Origin: Actinomadura syzygii
Lineage (GTDB): Bacteria > Actinomycetota > Actinomycetes > Streptosporangiales > Streptosporangiaceae
Reading direction: 5' to 3'
Length of the DNA: 64,000 bases
Assembly (NCBI RefSeq): GCF_008085905.1
Contig: NZ_VSFF01000005.1
Coordinates: 124,001-188,000, forward strand
The position numbers and the translations under genes were made by a program. Under the pieces are notes generated by a model. The model saw only the letters and a program-made list of their open reading frames with translations. It did no database searches and was not told the DNA's origin. Below are positions 1 to 11,444 of this stretch, piece by piece; position 1 is the first letter of the stretch; the number at the start of each line of letters is the position of its first letter.

Positions 1-261
1 ACGCCAGTGAGGGCGGAGACAGTGCAGGCGTTCTCGGCGGCCGCACTGTTGCCGTCGAGCACACTTCCGCTGCTTCCAGAGACGGACCCAGTCTTGGCGG
101 GCACGGCCCGGGTGCTGTCGGTCACCGCCCCGGAATTGTCGGGCATGGCACCGGGGGTGGAGACGCCGGGTGGGCCGGTGAGTACCGCGCCGGTGTTGAC
201 GGGCATCGCGCCGGGAGGGGAGTCGGTGTCGGTGTGGGCGGGCGTGGGGCGGATGGGGTTG
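1..261. other. Low-complexity edge region, no confident gene
   Basis: Both strands stay open through this stretch and translate to Gly/Pro/Ser/Thr/Val-rich sequence. On the minus strand an open frame could start at the ATG at 206 and run off the window edge; its third positions are mostly G or C, so it could be the N-terminus of a truncated gene. No Shine-Dalgarno, domain or signal sequence is visible, so no gene is called. Confidence 0.3.
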
Positions 262-495
262 TCAGGCGGAGAAGACGGTCCGGAGTCGCCAGCGGTCTTC
301 GTCACGGCCGAGCTCCGCGACCGCCACGCCTTCGGCGCCCGTGACGCGGACCCGGTAGACCCGGCCCTCCTGGGGCGTTCCGTAGGTCTTCAGTACCTCT
401 TGCACGGCATAGCGCGCTCCGCGCCACTCGTACGCGGTGAGCCGCCCTGCCTGGTCGTGCTCGGCGCGCACCGGCTCGTTCAGCAAGTGCCCCAT
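262..495 (-). CDS. Small DUF6504-like protein
   Basis: A 77-residue soluble protein read from the ATG at 495 (MGHLLNEPVR). The central part, with WRGARY followed by VQEVLKTYG, then RVYRVRV and DRWRLRTVF, resembles the small DUF6504 proteins of actinobacteria, which often lie near DNA-repair genes; their biochemical role is unknown to me. There is no signal peptide or membrane segment. A longer upstream reading (from 573) adds a Cys/Pro-rich segment with no coding character, so the internal ATG was chosen. No clear ribosome binding site is seen. Family assignment is from memory of the sequence pattern and is tentative. Confidence 0.5.
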   Translation of the reverse strand: MGHLLNEPVRAEHDQAGRLTAYEWRGARYAVQEVLKTYGTPQEGRVYRVRVTGAEGVAVAELGRDEDRWRLRTVFSA

Positions 496-761
496 GCGGG
501 GAGCGTAGCACGCATTCGAACTGGTGTTCGCAGGTGACAGGCCTGTTCGAGGCGTGCATGTCCCTGGTCGCAAGGCCTCGCGCGCATCCGTCGTTCCGCG
601 TCGCCGGGCGTGGCGCGGCGATCGTTTTCATGCGGACATTACGCGCCATGTAGAGGTAACGGCGGGGACCTCCTTCCTCATCCCGTGGAGCCACCACGGT
701 TCTCGGTGCAAGCCAGCCCTTTCGTGGGGAAGGAACAGGCGCGAGAGCCAGGGGGGGGAAC

Positions 762-1112
762 ATGATCAATGGGGCACACGTCATCATCTACAGCCGCGAC
801 GCCGAGGCGGACCGCGCGTTCATCCGGGACGTCCTCGGCTTCCCGAACGTCGACGCGGGCGGGGGCTGGCTGATCTTCAAGCTGCCGCCGGCCGAGGTGG
901 CCGCCCATCCGACCGAGGGCGAACCGCGGCACGAGTTCTACCTGATGTGCGACGACATCCAGACCACGCTTGAAGGACTGGGCGCCCGCGGCGTCCAGGT
1001 CGACGTCCCGATCACCGAGCAGAGCTGGGGACTGCTCACGGCGATCCGACTGCCGAGTGGCGGCGAACTCCCGATCTACCAACCCCGCCACCCCGTGGCG
1101 AAGGATCTCTAG
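762..1112 (+). CDS. VOC-family (glyoxalase/bleomycin-resistance fold) protein
   Basis: A 116-residue single-domain protein with the vicinal-oxygen-chelate pattern: HVIIYSRD near residue 6, the helix with AFIRDVLGF, HEFYLMCDD in the middle and the terminal strand with GGELPIYQP. His6 and the Glu in GGELP are at the usual metal-ligand places of glyoxalase-type proteins. One module this size normally forms a dimer to complete its active site. The substrate cannot be told; extradiol-type dioxygenases, glyoxalases and antibiotic-binding proteins share the fold. The start ATG follows a G-rich stretch at 750-758 that can act as a ribosome binding site. It is monocistronic and is followed at once by the DnaA-box-rich spacer. 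Confidence 0.75.
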   Translation: MINGAHVIIYSRDAEADRAFIRDVLGFPNVDAGGGWLIFKLPPAEVAAHPTEGEPRHEFYLMCDDIQTTLEGLGARGVQVDVPITEQSWGLLTAIRLPSGGELPIYQPRHPVAKDL

Positions 1113-1118
1113 CGATAG

Positions 1119-1805
1119 TTATCCACAGTTGGGGATTCCCTTCGCGCACACCTCTTTCCCCCTGTCGACCGGCGTTCCGGCGGCCCGCGTCCACAGTGGA
1201 TTCCCCAGAACAGCCGGGCTTTTCAGCGTCTGGGCGGCGGATCACGCGCCATCTCGTCCATCATGCGCGCCCACTCGCCGCCGTGCACAGATTCCACAAC
1301 CTGTGGATAACTTCTGTGCACACCCTGGGTACGGGCGCCTGCCGCTGCGTCCACCATTCTTCCCCAGGTTGCCCCCAACCCCCGGGACGACTTGTCCACG
1401 TCGTGGAAAACCTGCTGACCAGTCGAAAGACCACCTCCGCCGGACGGTTGCCCACACCACGTACACACACTGTGGACGGACAGCCTCCACACCCCGGCCG
1501 TCCCGGTGGATAACGCTGCCCACCGACCATCCCCAGCCACGTCCCCAACCAGCGACGTTCATCCACAACGGTGCACGTCCCGCATGCGGCTCACGCCCTA
1601 CGGCATGCAGCGAGGCCCGGACGCGGGGTCCACGGACGCCGCCACGCCCCCACTTCTCGGATGGGCGGGCCGTGTCGCTGAGCCCGATGGAGATCGTGGA
1701 GCGGAAGAATGACGGCGTCCACATGATCATGACCATGCCGAGCGGGCCGCCCACCAGCAACAGGACACTCAACTCGGGAATGTGTTTTCCACAGACTGTG
1801 GAAAA
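1119..1805. promoter_or_regulatory. Cluster of DnaA-box-like 9-mers outside oriC
   Basis: Within about 700 gene-free bases there are two perfect DnaA boxes (TTATCCACA at 1119-1127; its complement at 1302-1310), one-mismatch boxes at 1392-1400 (TTGTCCACG), 1448-1456 (TTGCCCACA) and 1505-1513 (complement of TTATCCACC), and weaker ones near 1187, 1402, 1471, 1559, 1785 and 1797. Both orientations occur. The true oriC is 11 kb away between dnaN and dnaA. In other bacteria, box clusters outside oriC titrate or reactivate DnaA; such a role here is inference. Confidence 0.6.
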
Positions 1806-1810
1806 CACAT
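1780..1810. repeat. 31-bp perfect palindrome containing two inverted DnaA-like boxes
   Basis: Bases 1780-1794 and 1796-1810 are exact reverse complements around a single central A at 1795. Each arm carries TTTTCCACA (1785-1793 and, inverted, 1797-1805). The arms are AT-rich and there is no T-tract beside them, so this looks more like a protein-binding site than a transcription terminator. Confidence 0.7.
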
Positions 1811-2044
1811 GAGGAACATGGCTCCGATGGGTGCCGCCTTCTACAGCTCCTCCACTCCCGCTACCGCTGCCAGGTGGCGGCGACGACGGCGACGGTGACG
1901 GCGGCCAGTGCCACCCAGGCGAGCCAGAGCAGCCAGAGTGTCGGTCGAGGCCGTCCTGATGTCGCATGGGCCGTGACACAGCGCCGAGTCGCTGTTGGTG
2001 CAACTCCGCACGCCGCCCCTGTCCCGGTCCAAGGTCGGCAACGG

Positions 2045-2080
2045 CAAAAAAGAAGCGGGACGATCGGAAGATCGTCCCGC
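2045..2080 (-). terminator. Rho-independent terminator downstream of tRNA-Ile
   Basis: Arms 2055-2065 and 2070-2080 pair perfectly (11 bp, GC-rich, loop of four bases) and on the minus strand are followed by a T-rich tract (complement of 2045-2054). It is the clearest intrinsic terminator in the window and closes the tRNA-Ile transcript, possibly the whole DUF3566-tRNA side. The rest of 1811-2141 shows nothing else that I can support. Confidence 0.85.
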
Positions 2081-2141
2081 GGAAATCCCACAGAGGGAAG
2101 TGTCTGTTCTACGGTCTCGGCCCCTAGAGGGGCTGACTGGG

Positions 2142-2215
2142 TGGGCCTAGGAGGACTTGAACCTCCGGCCTCATCCTTATCAGGGATGCGCTCTAACCGA
2201 CTGAGCTATAGGCCC
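2142..2215 (-). tRNA. ileT: tRNA-Ile (GAT anticodon)
   Basis: A full cloverleaf reads on the minus strand: acceptor GGGCCTA/TAGGCCC, D arm AGCTC..GAGC, anticodon stem CATCC/GGATG around loop CTGATAA (anticodon GAT), and T arm GGAGG-TTCAAGT-CCTCC. The CCA end is not encoded. Its place just after gyrA-DUF3566 is the usual actinobacterial one; the tRNA-Ala that often follows is not in this window. Confidence 0.95.
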
Positions 2216-2283
2216 GGGTTGTGCCGCTGTACTGGGCGGCGCAACGAGAGGTTACCCCATCCTGCGGGGCAACCGGAAATCGA

Positions 2284-3327
2284 TTACTCGGCCTCCTTGA
2301 GGGTCACTTCGACGCCGCCGACGAGGTCGGCGGCGAGGTTGTAGATGACCGAGCCGACCGTGGAGAGCGCGGTGATGAGAAGGACGTTCAGCGCGCCCAC
2401 GAGGACGGTGTAGCCGAAGACGCGGAAGAAGGAGAACCAGCTGCCCGCGTCGACGCTGCCGGTGGTCTCGCCCTGCTCCTTGGTGAGGCTGTTGATGGTG
2501 TCGCTGATGGCGTCGAACACGCCGAGTCCGGACAGGATCGTGTACAGGACGATCACCGCGACCAGCAGCACGACGAAGCAGACCAGCGACATCACGAAGC
2601 TGAACTTCATGACCGACCACGGTTCGAGCCGGGCGAGCTGCAGTTGCGCCTTGCGGGCGGGCTTGCCGGAGACCGCGGGTTTGGACGAGGTCTTGGCCGG
2701 CGCGACCGTGGTGGAGGACGGACGGTCCTTGAGGATGGTGCCCGCGAAACCCTTGCGGTTCGACCCCCCGGAGCCACCGGAACCGCCCGAACCGGAAGAG
2801 CCGGAAGCGCCAGACGAGCCGGACGAGGACGCCGGGGTGAACGGCTTGCTCGGCGACTCCGAACGCCCGCTGGAGACCGAACCCGACGGCTCCGTGGGCC
2901 TGCTCCAGCCCGACGACCCGGAGCCGGGCCCCGACGAGCGGGGACCGGGCGGGGTCGGCGTGGTCTTCGAGGGCGTGCCCGCCGCCGAATCGTCCTTCGC
3001 AGGCTCGGCGGTGTCCTTGATGGGGGCGATCTCCGGAGTGTCGGACGGCTTGGCCTGGTCGTCCGCGACCTGGGAGAGATCGCTGCGGGTCTCGTCCGTC
3101 CCGGAGGAACCGATGTCGACGGTCGTCTCGTCCCGTCCGGACGAGGAGGACGCGGCGGACACCGTCTTCCCCGACCGGCCCGGCTTGGACCTGCCCGGCT
3201 TCGCCCCGGACTTCCCGGCGGAGCGCCCGGACTTCCCGGCCGAGCCCGTCCCGGAGCCCGATCCGGAGCCGCCGCCGGGCGCGCCCGTACCGGGCCCGTC
3301 CTCGTTCTTGCCGGGCTCGGTGCTCAC
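2284..3327 (-). CDS. DUF3566 membrane protein, gyrA neighbour (Rv0007-like)
   Basis: A 347-residue protein with a long disordered N-terminal part (residues 1-225; Ser/Gly/Pro/Thr-rich and charged, with a GSGGSGGSGG run) and a C-terminal DUF3566 domain: QLARLEPWSVMKFS, then a transmembrane helix (FVMSLVCFVVLLVAVIVLY), an extracytoplasmic stretch and a second hydrophobic helix (VLVGALNVLLITALSTV). It matches the conserved membrane protein downstream of gyrA in mycobacteria (Rv0007) and streptomycetes. The role is not established; a link to envelope growth is inference. It lies 42 bp after gyrA on the same strand and is probably cotranscribed. Confidence 0.85.
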   Translation of the reverse strand: MSTEPGKNEDGPGTGAPGGGSGSGSGTGSAGKSGRSAGKSGAKPGRSKPGRSGKTVSAASSSSGRDETTVDIGSSGTDETRSDLSQVADDQAKPSDTPEIAPIKDTAEPAKDDSAAGTPSKTTPTPPGPRSSGPGSGSSGWSRPTEPSGSVSSGRSESPSKPFTPASSSGSSGASGSSGSGGSGGSGGSNRKGFAGTILKDRPSSTTVAPAKTSSKPAVSGKPARKAQLQLARLEPWSVMKFSFVMSLVCFVVLLVAVIVLYTILSGLGVFDAISDTINSLTKEQGETTGSVDAGSWFSFFRVFGYTVLVGALNVLLITALSTVGSVIYNLAADLVGGVEVTLKEAE

Positions 3328-3369
3328 GTGTCCTCCTGGCCTAGCGGATCGGGGACGTCGTCGCGCTCA

Positions 3370-5874
3370 TCACGCACCTTCGCCCCCTTCGGCTTCTTCC
3401 GAGTCCTCCATGGACTCTACGTTCCTCGCGATGGCCACCACGCTGTCCCCGTCCGCGAGGTTCATCAGACGGACGCCCATGGTCTGCCTGCCGGATTGCT
3501 TGATCTCCGCCGCTGTGGTGCGGATCACTCCGCCGTTCGACGTCATCGCGAAGACCTCGTCGTCGTGACCCACCATCAGAGCCCCTACCAACATCCCGCG
3601 AGATTCCACGATCTTAGCGGTGAGGACGCCCTTACCCCCACGACCTTGCAGCGGGTACTGGTCGACGGGGGTCCGCTTGGCATAGCCTCCCTCGGTCGCG
3701 ACCAGGACGTCCTGGGACGAATCCTGCGCGACCAGCATGTTCAGGACTTCCTGGTCCTCCTCGAAGCGCATGCCGATCACGCCGGAGGTGGCGCGCCCCA
3801 TCGGGCGGAGCGACTCGTCGTCGGCGCGGAACCGGATCGCCTGCGCCCCGGTCGACACCATCAGCAGGTCGTCGTCGGAGGACACGAGCCGGGCCGCGAT
3901 CACCTCGTCGTCGTCGACCAGGTTGATCGCGATGATGCCGCCAGTGCGCGGCGAGTCGAAGTCCTGGAGCGCGGTCTTCTTGACCCGGCCCCTCTTCGTG
4001 CCGATCACCAGGTAGGGCGCGACGTCGTAGTCGCGCAGGTCCATGACCTGGGCGATGTGCTCGTCCGGCTGGAAGGCCAGCAGGTTCGCGACGTGCTGGC
4101 CGCGCGAGTCGCGGCCGGAGTCGGGCAGCTCGTACGCCTTCGCGCGGTAGACGCGGCCCTTGTTCGTGAAGAACAGGATCCAGTGGTGCGTCGTCGTGAC
4201 GAAGAACTGGTCGACGATGTCGTCCTGCTTGAGCTGCGCGCCGCGGACGCCCTTGCCGCCGCGCCGCTGCGCCCGGTACAGGTCGGTGCGGGTGCGCTTG
4301 GCGTAGCCGCCCCGGGTGATCGTGACGACGACGTCCTCTTCGGCGATGAGGTCCTCGTAGGAGACGTCACCGTCGAACGGGATGATCTGGGTGCGTCGCT
4401 CGTCGCCGAACTTCTCGACGATCGGGGCCAGCTCGTCGCCGACGATCTGCCGCTGCCGCTCGGGCGAGGCCAGGATGTCGTTGTAGTCGGCGATCTCCGC
4501 CATGAGCTTGTCGTACTCGTCGGTGATCTGCTGGCGCTCCAGGGCGGCGAGCTTGCGGAGCTGCATGTCGAGGATGGCCTGCGCCTGGACCTCGTCGATC
4601 TCCAGCAGGCTCATCAGGCCCTGCTGCGCCTCCTGCGCGGACGGCGACCGCCGGATCAGCGCGATGACCTCGTCGATCCGGTCGAGGGCCTTGAGCAGGG
4701 CGCGCAGGATGTGGGCGCGCTCCTCGGCCTTGCGGAGCAGGAACCGGGTGCGGCGGACGATGACTTCGATCTGGTGCGCGACCCAGTGCCGGACGAACTG
4801 GTCGATGCGCAGCGTGCGCGGCACGCCGTCGACCAGCGCGAGCATGTTCGCGCCGAACGTCTCCTGCAGCTGGGTGTGCTTGTACAGGTTGTTCAGGACG
4901 ACCTTGGCGACCGCGTCCCGCTTGAGGACGATGACGAGCCGCTGCCCCGTCCGGCCGGACGTCTCGTCGCGGACGTCGGCGATCCCGTCGAGCTTGCCCT
5001 CCTTCACCCCGTCGGCGATCTTGAGGGCGAGGTTGTCCGGGTTGACCTGGTACGGAAGCTCGGTGACGACGAGGCAGGTGCGGCCCTGGATCTCCTCGAC
5101 CTCGATGACGGCGCGCATCGTGATCGAGCCGCGGCCGGTGCGGTAGGCGTCCTCGATGCCCTTGCGGCCGACGATCAGCCCGGCGGTCGGGAAGTCGGGG
5201 CCCTTGACGCGCTCGATCAGCGCTTCGAGCAGGTCCTCGTCGGACGCGCCGTAGTTGTCGAGGTACCAGCGGACGCCCTCGGCGACCTCCCGCAGGTTGT
5301 GCGGCGGGATGTTCGTCGCCATCCCGACCGCGATGCCGGCGGACCCGTTGACCAGCAGGTTCGGGTACCGCGACGGCAGGACGTCCGGCTCCTGCGACCG
5401 GCCGTCGTAGTTGGGGGAGAAGTCGACGGTCTCCTTGTCGATGTCGCGGAGCAGCTCCATCGCGAGCGGCGCCATGCGGCACTCGGTGTACCGCATGGCG
5501 GCGGCGGGGTCGTTGCCGCGGGAGCCGAAGTTTCCGTTGCCGTCGACCAGCGGGTACCGCATCGACCAGGGCTGCGCGAGCCTGACCAGGGCGTCGTAGA
5601 TGGCGGAGTCGCCGTGCGGGTGGTAGTTCCCCATGACGTCGCCGACGACGCGGGCGCACTTGAAGTAGCCGCGGTCGGGCCGGTAGCCGCCGTCGTACAT
5701 CGCGTACAGGACGCGGCGGTGGACGGGCTTGAGGCCGTCGCGGACCTCCGGCAGCGCGCGCGCGACGATGACCGACATCGCGTAGTCGAGATAGCTCTTC
5801 TGCATCTCGACCTGGATGTCGACCGGTTCGATCCGTTCGCCCGGGTGTCCGCCCTCGGTGGTCACGTCCGTCAC
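3370..5874 (-). CDS. gyrA: DNA gyrase subunit A
   Basis: The 834-residue breakage-rejoining subunit of gyrase, which introduces negative supercoils with GyrB. The catalytic tyrosine is Tyr129 ([11 protein letters not shown]). The quinolone-determining loop HGDSAIYD is at 87-94 with Ser90 and Asp94, so the residues commonly changed in quinolone resistance are in the sensitive form. The C-terminal wrapping domain starts with the GyrA box QRRGGKG near residue 537 and shows repeated blade motifs (GGYAKRT). The length is normal. The start ATG ([10 protein letters not shown]) is about 100 bp downstream of gyrB, as expected for a gyrBA operon. Confidence 0.98.
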   Translation of the reverse strand: MTDVTTEGGHPGERIEPVDIQVEMQKSYLDYAMSVIVARALPEVRDGLKPVHRRVLYAMYDGGYRPDRGYFKCARVVGDVMGNYHPHGDSAIYDALVRLAQPWSMRYPLVDGNGNFGSRGNDPAAAMRYTECRMAPLAMELLRDIDKETVDFSPNYDGRSQEPDVLPSRYPNLLVNGSAGIAVGMATNIPPHNLREVAEGVRWYLDNYGASDEDLLEALIERVKGPDFPTAGLIVGRKGIEDAYRTGRGSITMRAVIEVEEIQGRTCLVVTELPYQVNPDNLALKIADGVKEGKLDGIADVRDETSGRTGQRLVIVLKRDAVAKVVLNNLYKHTQLQETFGANMLALVDGVPRTLRIDQFVRHWVAHQIEVIVRRTRFLLRKAEERAHILRALLKALDRIDEVIALIRRSPSAQEAQQGLMSLLEIDEVQAQAILDMQLRKLAALERQQITDEYDKLMAEIADYNDILASPERQRQIVGDELAPIVEKFGDERRTQIIPFDGDVSYEDLIAEEDVVVTITRGGYAKRTRTDLYRAQRRGGKGVRGAQLKQDDIVDQFFVTTTHHWILFFTNKGRVYRAKAYELPDSGRDSRGQHVANLLAFQPDEHIAQVMDLRDYDVAPYLVIGTKRGRVKKTALQDFDSPRTGGIIAINLVDDDEVIAARLVSSDDDLLMVSTGAQAIRFRADDESLRPMGRATSGVIGMRFEEDQEVLNMLVAQDSSQDVLVATEGGYAKRTPVDQYPLQGRGGKGVLTAKIVESRGMLVGALMVGHDDEVFAMTSNGGVIRTTAAEIKQSGRQTMGVRLMNLADGDSVVAIARNVESMEDSEEAEGGEGA

Positions 5875-5980
5875 TCTGAAGACCTCTTCTGCTGCTCGGT
5901 GGGATGCGCGTGCGGTCGCCTCTGGGAGTCAGGCCGCCGGGGCGGGGAGCCTGGGAGCCGCCGAGGCGGGGATCCGCACG

Positions 5981-8342
<2,362 letters not shown>

Positions 8343-8918
8343 TCAGCGGGCTCGCCAGGCACCGGTGCGGCGGGGGCCTGAGGAAGGTCCCACCACCTTT
8401 ACGCGGCGGACGGTGCCGTGGCCCAATTCCTCGTTCAGACGGCGGACGAGGGTGGACGACAGCAGGCGCAGCTGCGTCGCCCAGGTGGTCGAATCGGCGG
8501 CGATGGTGAGCTCGCCGTCCTCGAAGTGCTCCGGACGGGTGTGCTCGGCGAGTTCGGCGCCGACGATGCCCGGCCAGTTGCCGAAGACGCCGCCGACCGC
8601 GGCCCGCTGCTCCCAGCCGCGGGACGCCAGCAGCTCGTGGATGGCGGAGCCGAACTGCTTGGGGTCGCCGCCCCGGCCGGGCTCGCGCACCCGGGCGCCC
8701 CGCGCGGCGCCCTTGCGCCTGGACTTCTGCCCGGGGACGGTGCCGCGCTTCACGGCGTCCGCCTTCGCCTGGGCGAGGGCCTCGCGGGCCAGCTCGATCC
8801 CCGACTTGGCAGGCGGCTCCTCGGGCACGGACGGCCCCTCAAGCTCAGACTCGGACTGGCGCTCGGGCGCGCGTGCGGACTCGGGGGAGTTGTGCACATC
8901 CTGTGGATCGTCGTTCAC
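8343..8918 (-). CDS. dciA: DciA-type helicase-loading protein (DUF721)
   Basis: A 191-residue protein between recF and gyrB, the place of M. tuberculosis Rv0004. The N-terminal 85 residues are charged and disordered. The C-terminal DUF721 domain begins near FGSAIHELLASRGWEQ and carries the conserved W-P-x-IVGAELAEHT and the strand with GELTIAADSTTWATQLRLL. DUF721 proteins of the DciA type assist loading of the DnaB helicase where DnaC/DnaI are absent; that function is known for the family, not shown here. The start is a GTG 29 bp after the recF stop, so recF-dciA are probably cotranscribed. The basic tail (RRTGAWRAR) may aid DNA contact. Confidence 0.88.
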   Translation of the reverse strand: MNDDPQDVHNSPESARAPERQSESELEGPSVPEEPPAKSGIELAREALAQAKADAVKRGTVPGQKSRRKGAARGARVREPGRGGDPKQFGSAIHELLASRGWEQRAAVGGVFGNWPGIVGAELAEHTRPEHFEDGELTIAADSTTWATQLRLLSSTLVRRLNEELGHGTVRRVKVVGPSSGPRRTGAWRAR

Positions 8919-8947
8919 GCTCTCACCCCTTCTCCGTCATCGCCTGG

Positions 8948-10072
8948 TCAGTCGCGGGTTATCCGGCCGTCGGAGACGGTATACGAACCCCCTGTCAGTT
9001 CCGCCGGGACGTCGGCGGGCACGGCGGCGGTGATCAGGACCTGCTCGGCGGGCACGACCATCTCGGCGAGGCGGTCGCGGCGCCCGGTGTCGAGTTCGGC
9101 GAACACGTCGTCCAGGATCAGGACGGGGTCGTCGCCGTCCGCGCGCAGCAGGTCGAACGCGGCGAGCCGCAGGCCGAGCGCGAACGACCAGGACTCGCCG
9201 TGGCTCGCGTAGCCGCGCGCCGGAAGCTCCCCCAGCCGCAGGACCAGCTCGTCCCGGTGCGGGCCGACGAGGCTGACCCCCCGCTCCAGCTCCTGTTTTC
9301 GGGACTCGCCCATCGCGGACAGCAGTTGCTCGCCGAGTTTTCCACGGTCTGTGGACAACTCGGCGTCCCCCAGCGAGCTCTTGTAGGTCAGGTCGGCCGC
9401 GTCGCCCGCCGGAGCCAGGTCGGCGTAGGCGCGGGCGACGAGCGGGCGGAGCGCCTCGACGAGGTCGAGCCGGGCGGCGAGGAGCTCGGAGCCGGTGCGC
9501 GCGAGGTGGGAGTCCCAGACGTCGAGGGTCGCGAGCACCTCCGCGCCGGGGGACCGCCGGTGCGCGGCCGCCGATTTCAGCAGGGCGTTGCGCTGCTTGA
9601 GGACGCGGTCGTAGTCGGAGCGGACGCCCGCGAACCGGGGGGCCCTGGCGGTCAGGAGCTCGTCCATGAAGCGGCGCCGCTCCCCCGGGTCGCCCTTCAC
9701 GAGGGAGAGGTCCTCCGGGGCGAACAGGACCGTCCGCAGCATGCCGAGGATCTCGCGCGGCCGGGGGACGGGGGACCGGTTGAGCCGGGCCCGGTTCGCC
9801 CGGCCGGGGTTGATCTCCAGCTCGATCAGCGCCTTGCGGTCGTCCTTGACGATCCCGGCGCGGACGATCGCGCGCGGCGCGCCGTGCCGGACGAGCGGCG
9901 CGTCCGTCGCGGCCCGGTGGCTGCCGTGCGAGGCGACGTAGCCGATGGCCTCGACCAGGTTCGTCTTGCCCTGCCCGTTCGGGCCCACGAACGCGGTGAC
10001 CCCCGGCCCGAGCGCGACCTCGGCGGCCGGGTACGAGCGGAAGTCCTGCAAGGAGAGGTGGGCGACGTGCAC
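8948..10072 (-). CDS. recF: DNA replication and repair protein RecF
   Basis: A 374-residue SMC-like ATPase that loads RecA at single-strand gaps with RecO and RecR. Walker A is GPNGQGKTN (near residue 33) and the Walker B region is [11 protein letters not shown] near the C-terminus. The GTG at 10072 ([14 protein letters not shown]) was chosen because RecF homologues begin exactly there; an 88-residue upstream extension is Arg/Pro-rich and not conserved in style. No strong ribosome binding site is seen. A perfect DnaA box (9350-9358) and a TTTTCCACG (9338-9346) lie inside the gene. Confidence 0.96.
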   Translation of the reverse strand: MHVAHLSLQDFRSYPAAEVALGPGVTAFVGPNGQGKTNLVEAIGYVASHGSHRAATDAPLVRHGAPRAIVRAGIVKDDRKALIELEINPGRANRARLNRSPVPRPREILGMLRTVLFAPEDLSLVKGDPGERRRFMDELLTARAPRFAGVRSDYDRVLKQRNALLKSAAAHRRSPGAEVLATLDVWDSHLARTGSELLAARLDLVEALRPLVARAYADLAPAGDAADLTYKSSLGDAELSTDRGKLGEQLLSAMGESRKQELERGVSLVGPHRDELVLRLGELPARGYASHGESWSFALGLRLAAFDLLRADGDDPVLILDDVFAELDTGRRDRLAEMVVPAEQVLITAAVPADVPAELTGGSYTVSDGRITRD

Positions 10073-10344
10073 GAGACACGAGCGTAGAGCCTCCAGCGTC
10101 CACAGAACCCACCCGGTCGGCGAGCGCCATCGGTCCGCCGCCTGAGTCGTCCCCGGACGGCGCGCCGAGCGTTCGACGGTCGTCGTGCATCCCATGTCCC
10201 CTCCACGGTCGCGGTGCCGCTGACGTCCGCGAGACGCGCGAACGCCCCGCGGCGGACGGGCCCGCGGGGCGTTCTGGCAGCTCGCGGCCGGTCCGATCCC
10301 CAGCATCGGGGACGTCGGCGGCCGCGCACAGCCCAAGCCGCAAC

Positions 10345-10353
10345 TGTGGATAA
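10345..10353 (-). promoter_or_regulatory. DnaA box between gnd and recF
   Basis: The complement of TTATCCACA, a perfect consensus box, lies in the 316-bp spacer 10073-10388 that separates recF from gnd. The spacer otherwise holds no visible gene; it probably contains the recF-dciA promoter, but no clear -35/-10 pair is seen. Confidence 0.6.
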
Positions 10354-10388
10354 CTTCGCTCGGACGGCGTTCCGCCCGGACGAGGAGC

Positions 10389-11315
10389 TCAGACGGGGGG
10401 AGGGGTGACGTCGGCGCCGGGGGAGTCCGCGCCCACGGCGTCGACGGCCTCGACGGCGTGGCCGCCGAACTGCTGGCGGAGGGCCGCGACGACCCGCATC
10501 GCGGGGGAGTCGTCCTGGCGGGACGCGAACCGCGCGAACAGCGACGCGGTGATGGCGGGCAGGGGGACGGCGTGCTCCACCGCGGCCTGCACCGTCCAGC
10601 GCCCCTCGCCGGAGTCGTTGGCGTAACCGCGCAGGTCGTCCAGTTCCGGGTCGTTCGCGAGGGCCCGGTTCATCAGGTCCAGCAGCCAGGACCGGATGAC
10701 CGTGCCCTCCTGCCAGCTCAGGAACGTCTCCGGCACCCTGGTGACCAGGTCGGACGCCTCGATCAGCTCGTAGCCCTCGCCGAACGCCTGCATCATGGCG
10801 TACTCGATGCCGTTGTGGACCATCTTCACGAAGTGCCCTGCGCCGACCTTGCCCGAGTGGACGAATCCGTATTCGCCCTCCGGCTTGAGCGTCTCGAAGA
10901 TGGGCATCAGGCGCTTCACATTGGCGTCGTCCCCGCCGACCATGAGCGCGTAGCCGTTCTCCAGGCCCCAGACACCGCCGCTCACACCGCAGTCGACGAA
11001 GCCGATGCCCTTGGCGGCGAGCTGCTCGCCGTGCTTCTGGTCGTCCACATAGTGTGAATTACCGCCGTCGATGACGAGGTCGCCGGGCTGGAGGATTTCC
11101 CCCAGGCTGTGGATGGTCTCCTCGGTGGCCTTGCCCGCGGGCACCATCACCCACACGTTGCGCGGCGGGGCCAGCCGCTCCAGCAGTTCCTCGACGGAAC
11201 CGACGTCGCTGACGTTCGGATCGCGGTCATAGCCGACGATCGTGTGACCGCCGCGGCGCAGCCGCTCGGCCATGTTGCCGCCCATCTTGCCCAGGCCGAT
11301 GATCCCAAGCTCCAT
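10389..11315 (-). CDS. gnd: 6-phosphogluconate dehydrogenase, decarboxylating (short form)
   Basis: A 308-residue oxidoreductase of the short Gnd type (about 300 residues, against 470 for the E. coli form), converting 6-phosphogluconate to ribulose 5-phosphate in the pentose phosphate pathway. The N-terminal Rossmann motif is [16 protein letters not shown]; the substrate/catalytic motifs are [29 protein letters not shown], and [18 protein letters not shown] with the conserved Lys and Asn. Its position between dnaN and recF is standard in actinobacteria although it has no replication role. Cofactor preference cannot be read with certainty; related short forms often use NAD. Confidence 0.94.
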   Translation of the reverse strand: MELGIIGLGKMGGNMAERLRRGGHTIVGYDRDPNVSDVGSVEELLERLAPPRNVWVMVPAGKATEETIHSLGEILQPGDLVIDGGNSHYVDDQKHGEQLAAKGIGFVDCGVSGGVWGLENGYALMVGGDDANVKRLMPIFETLKPEGEYGFVHSGKVGAGHFVKMVHNGIEYAMMQAFGEGYELIEASDLVTRVPETFLSWQEGTVIRSWLLDLMNRALANDPELDDLRGYANDSGEGRWTVQAAVEHAVPLPAITASLFARFASRQDDSPAMRVVAALRQQFGGHAVEAVDAVGADSPGADVTPPPV

Positions 11316-11331
11316 GCAAGCTCACTCTCCC

Positions 11332-11369
11332 CTGTGCGTCCGTGCGTCATCTGTGCGTCCGTGCGTCAT
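11332..11369. repeat. Perfect 19-bp tandem duplication in the gnd leader
   Basis: The unit CTGTGCGTCCGTGCGTCAT occurs twice head to tail (11332-11350, 11351-11369), 17 bases before the gnd start codon, in the spacer between dnaN and gnd. It may be slippage-prone sequence or a duplicated regulatory site; nothing in it is recognisable. Confidence 0.7.
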
Positions 11370-11444
11370 CGCACGCGCCGGTCCCGCGCGTGCGGGGCCG
11401 CGAGGGCGGCTCTCCCCCGCGGATCGTCGTCCCGCCCGCCGCCC

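Noticed and set aside
1..206. Truncated minus-strand gene at the window edge
   Set aside because: The frame is open and GC3-rich, but both strands give low-complexity sequence and no start signal is seen, so it was not listed as a gene.
1242..2091. Minus-strand frames with single hydrophobic stretches (near 1690-1800 and 1861-1960)
   Set aside because: They look like short membrane segments, but the only starts lie in a terminator or in Arg/Pro-rich low-complexity sequence, and they overlap the DnaA-box cluster. No ribosome binding site supports them.
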